From Apostichopus californicus (Eukaryota; Echinodermata; Holothuroidea; Aspidochirotida; Stichopodidae), in contig JAIPMN010000344.1 of assembly GCA_020650975.1 (NCBI GenBank), positions 1 to 64,000 on the forward strand: a DNA stretch of 64,000 bases, read 5' to 3'. Shown here piece by piece: positions 62,760 through 64,000 of this stretch. The notes below the pieces were generated by a model. That model did no database searches. It worked only from the letters and a program-made list of their open reading frames with translations, and had not been told where the DNA came from. The stretch's first letter is position 1; every line of letters begins with the position of its first letter. The translations under genes were made by a program, and so were the position numbers.

Positions 62760-64000
62760 AAATCCTCCTTCCAGGTGATATACCTTTATAGCTCATTCAT
62801 AGCCTGGTCTACAAGTCTTCACTCATGCAAATGGAATAAGACAGCTCTGTTTTGGAAAGTTGCTCATGACAGCAATCTCAGATCAATATTGATGCTTTTC
62901 TAATGGTGACATAGACTACTCTATTAAGTATCTTTACCAAATCCGCTTAATTGCTTCAAGGACGGAAAGTTGCGTAACAGCTAGCTGATATGAGATCATC
63001 TTTTTCGAAACTCAGGAAATTGTTTGCTTTTTTCTTGGGGGGGGGGGGGGAGTGAATTTTTAAGAGCATGCATGAAGTAAGCTACATAAGGTGCAAAAAC
63101 TTGAGGAAAATTTGAGGCAATTAAAGACCACTTATAAGACCTTCCAAGAGCAGCGCACGAAAATTACTGTTTACTGGTGAGTGAAGAGCTAGGCTTGTTT
63201 CCAACATATAGCTGGCAATTAGTTGTAATTAGGTGCTTTTAAATGTCTCAGTGAGGACAAAGATAATTTTTAGAGTAGCAACAAATTATAATGTTTTGGA
63301 GCATCAGTGGCCATAACTTGACTACATACTACCATAGTTGAGGCCAATAATAGTTAATCTTTAATACATATATGCCTACTTCTTACTGTACCATGCAATT
63401 ATATGTTGATTGAACTTCTGAAATATTCATTTTTAGCGAGGCTCAAAGCATATACATTTTATTTTTGCGTATGTAAAGAACGCTTTTACGGTGCACAATG
63501 CCTCTTACCAGCTTACTAAGTGATGTTCTTGAGTTAATCATCAAGTCATGCCCACATAAATGTTACAATTAAGCTGTTTTTCTTTAAAACAGTCCCCCCC
63601 CCCCCCTTTTCTGAAAAAAAAACATCACAAAACGAACACGTGCATATTGCCATCATTTCCATACTAGCTCATATATATAGAATTACGTCACGTAGAATCG
63701 TCATTATTGATTAAACAGGAAACAAATAACACGGGTGCTATGCAACGATCCATCCTAAACTACACGGTAAATTACACAAATACATCAGTTAAACGCAATA
63801 TTTTAAAGTTATATTACACGTTTCGTAAATCACTGGTAATTGCTCACTTCCATAAAATGCTGAGTTTAAATTTAAAGTTTAAATTGTAGGAAATACTTGT
63901 TGGACTTGCCCATGATAGAGTTGAATTCGAATACTGTATTTGAAATTAGATATAACAGCAACTGATATTACTGTTGACAATAACATAGTTTTAAGTAGTA
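62760..64000. other. Right-end non-coding stretch
   Basis: Contains G and C homopolymer runs (near 63040 and 63595) and AT-rich sequence. I see no gene, RNA or mobile element I can support. Confidence 0.5.

Overview
The window is animal nuclear DNA. It is AT-rich, with small phase-compatible exons, GT-AG introns of 0.1-4 kb and many interspersed and tandem repeats. The genes and repeats (a PEX5 with a PEX7-binding box, Penelope-like retroelements, hAT-type and other MITEs, tRNA-derived SINEs, a LINE 3' end) suggest a marine invertebrate. My best guess is a deuterostome such as an echinoderm. No species can be named from sequence alone.

Layout. (1) 1-3.5 kb: non-coding, with one MITE. (2) 3.5-21.3 kb, plus strand: 5'UTR exons and twelve coding exons of PEX5, the peroxisomal import receptor. 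The introns hold three tandem-repeat arrays. One array repeatedly copies the 3' splice site and the first bases of the next exon. (3) 20.7-28.1 kb: Penelope-like element (PLE) pieces in both orientations, including a 1.9-kb RT/GIY-YIG copy. (4) 23.9-44.7 kb, minus strand: 23 coding exons of a mitochondrial-type valyl-tRNA synthetase (VARS2-like) with HIGH and KMSKS motifs and a basic presequence. (5) 46.7-50.6 kb, plus strand: a complete three-exon PHPT1-like phosphohistidine phosphatase, divergent from VARS2. (6) 53.0-60.1 kb, minus strand: a six-exon gene joining an N-terminal nucleoplasmin-like domain, a poly-Glu tract, a basic stretch and three C-terminal C2H2 zinc fingers. (7) 60.1-64 kb: mostly non-coding, with one small acidic ORF and local duplications.

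Two results stand out. The gene in (6) has the domain order of plant HD2 nuclear proteins (nucleoplasmin fold, acidic region, C2H2 finger) but sits in an animal genome with three fingers. PEX5 and VARS2 converge on a 2.6-kb gap filled by a PLE, and neither gene has its expected last exons there. PEX5 stops before its last TPRs, and VARS2 stops before its C-terminal coiled coil. That is either a PLE-linked rearrangement or an assembly error.

The genes are unrelated in function (peroxisomal import, mitochondrial translation, protein histidine dephosphorylation, probable chromatin binding) and are neighbours rather than a system. Exon borders were read by eye from splice consensus, codon phase and family similarity. 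All junctions reported keep the reading frame.
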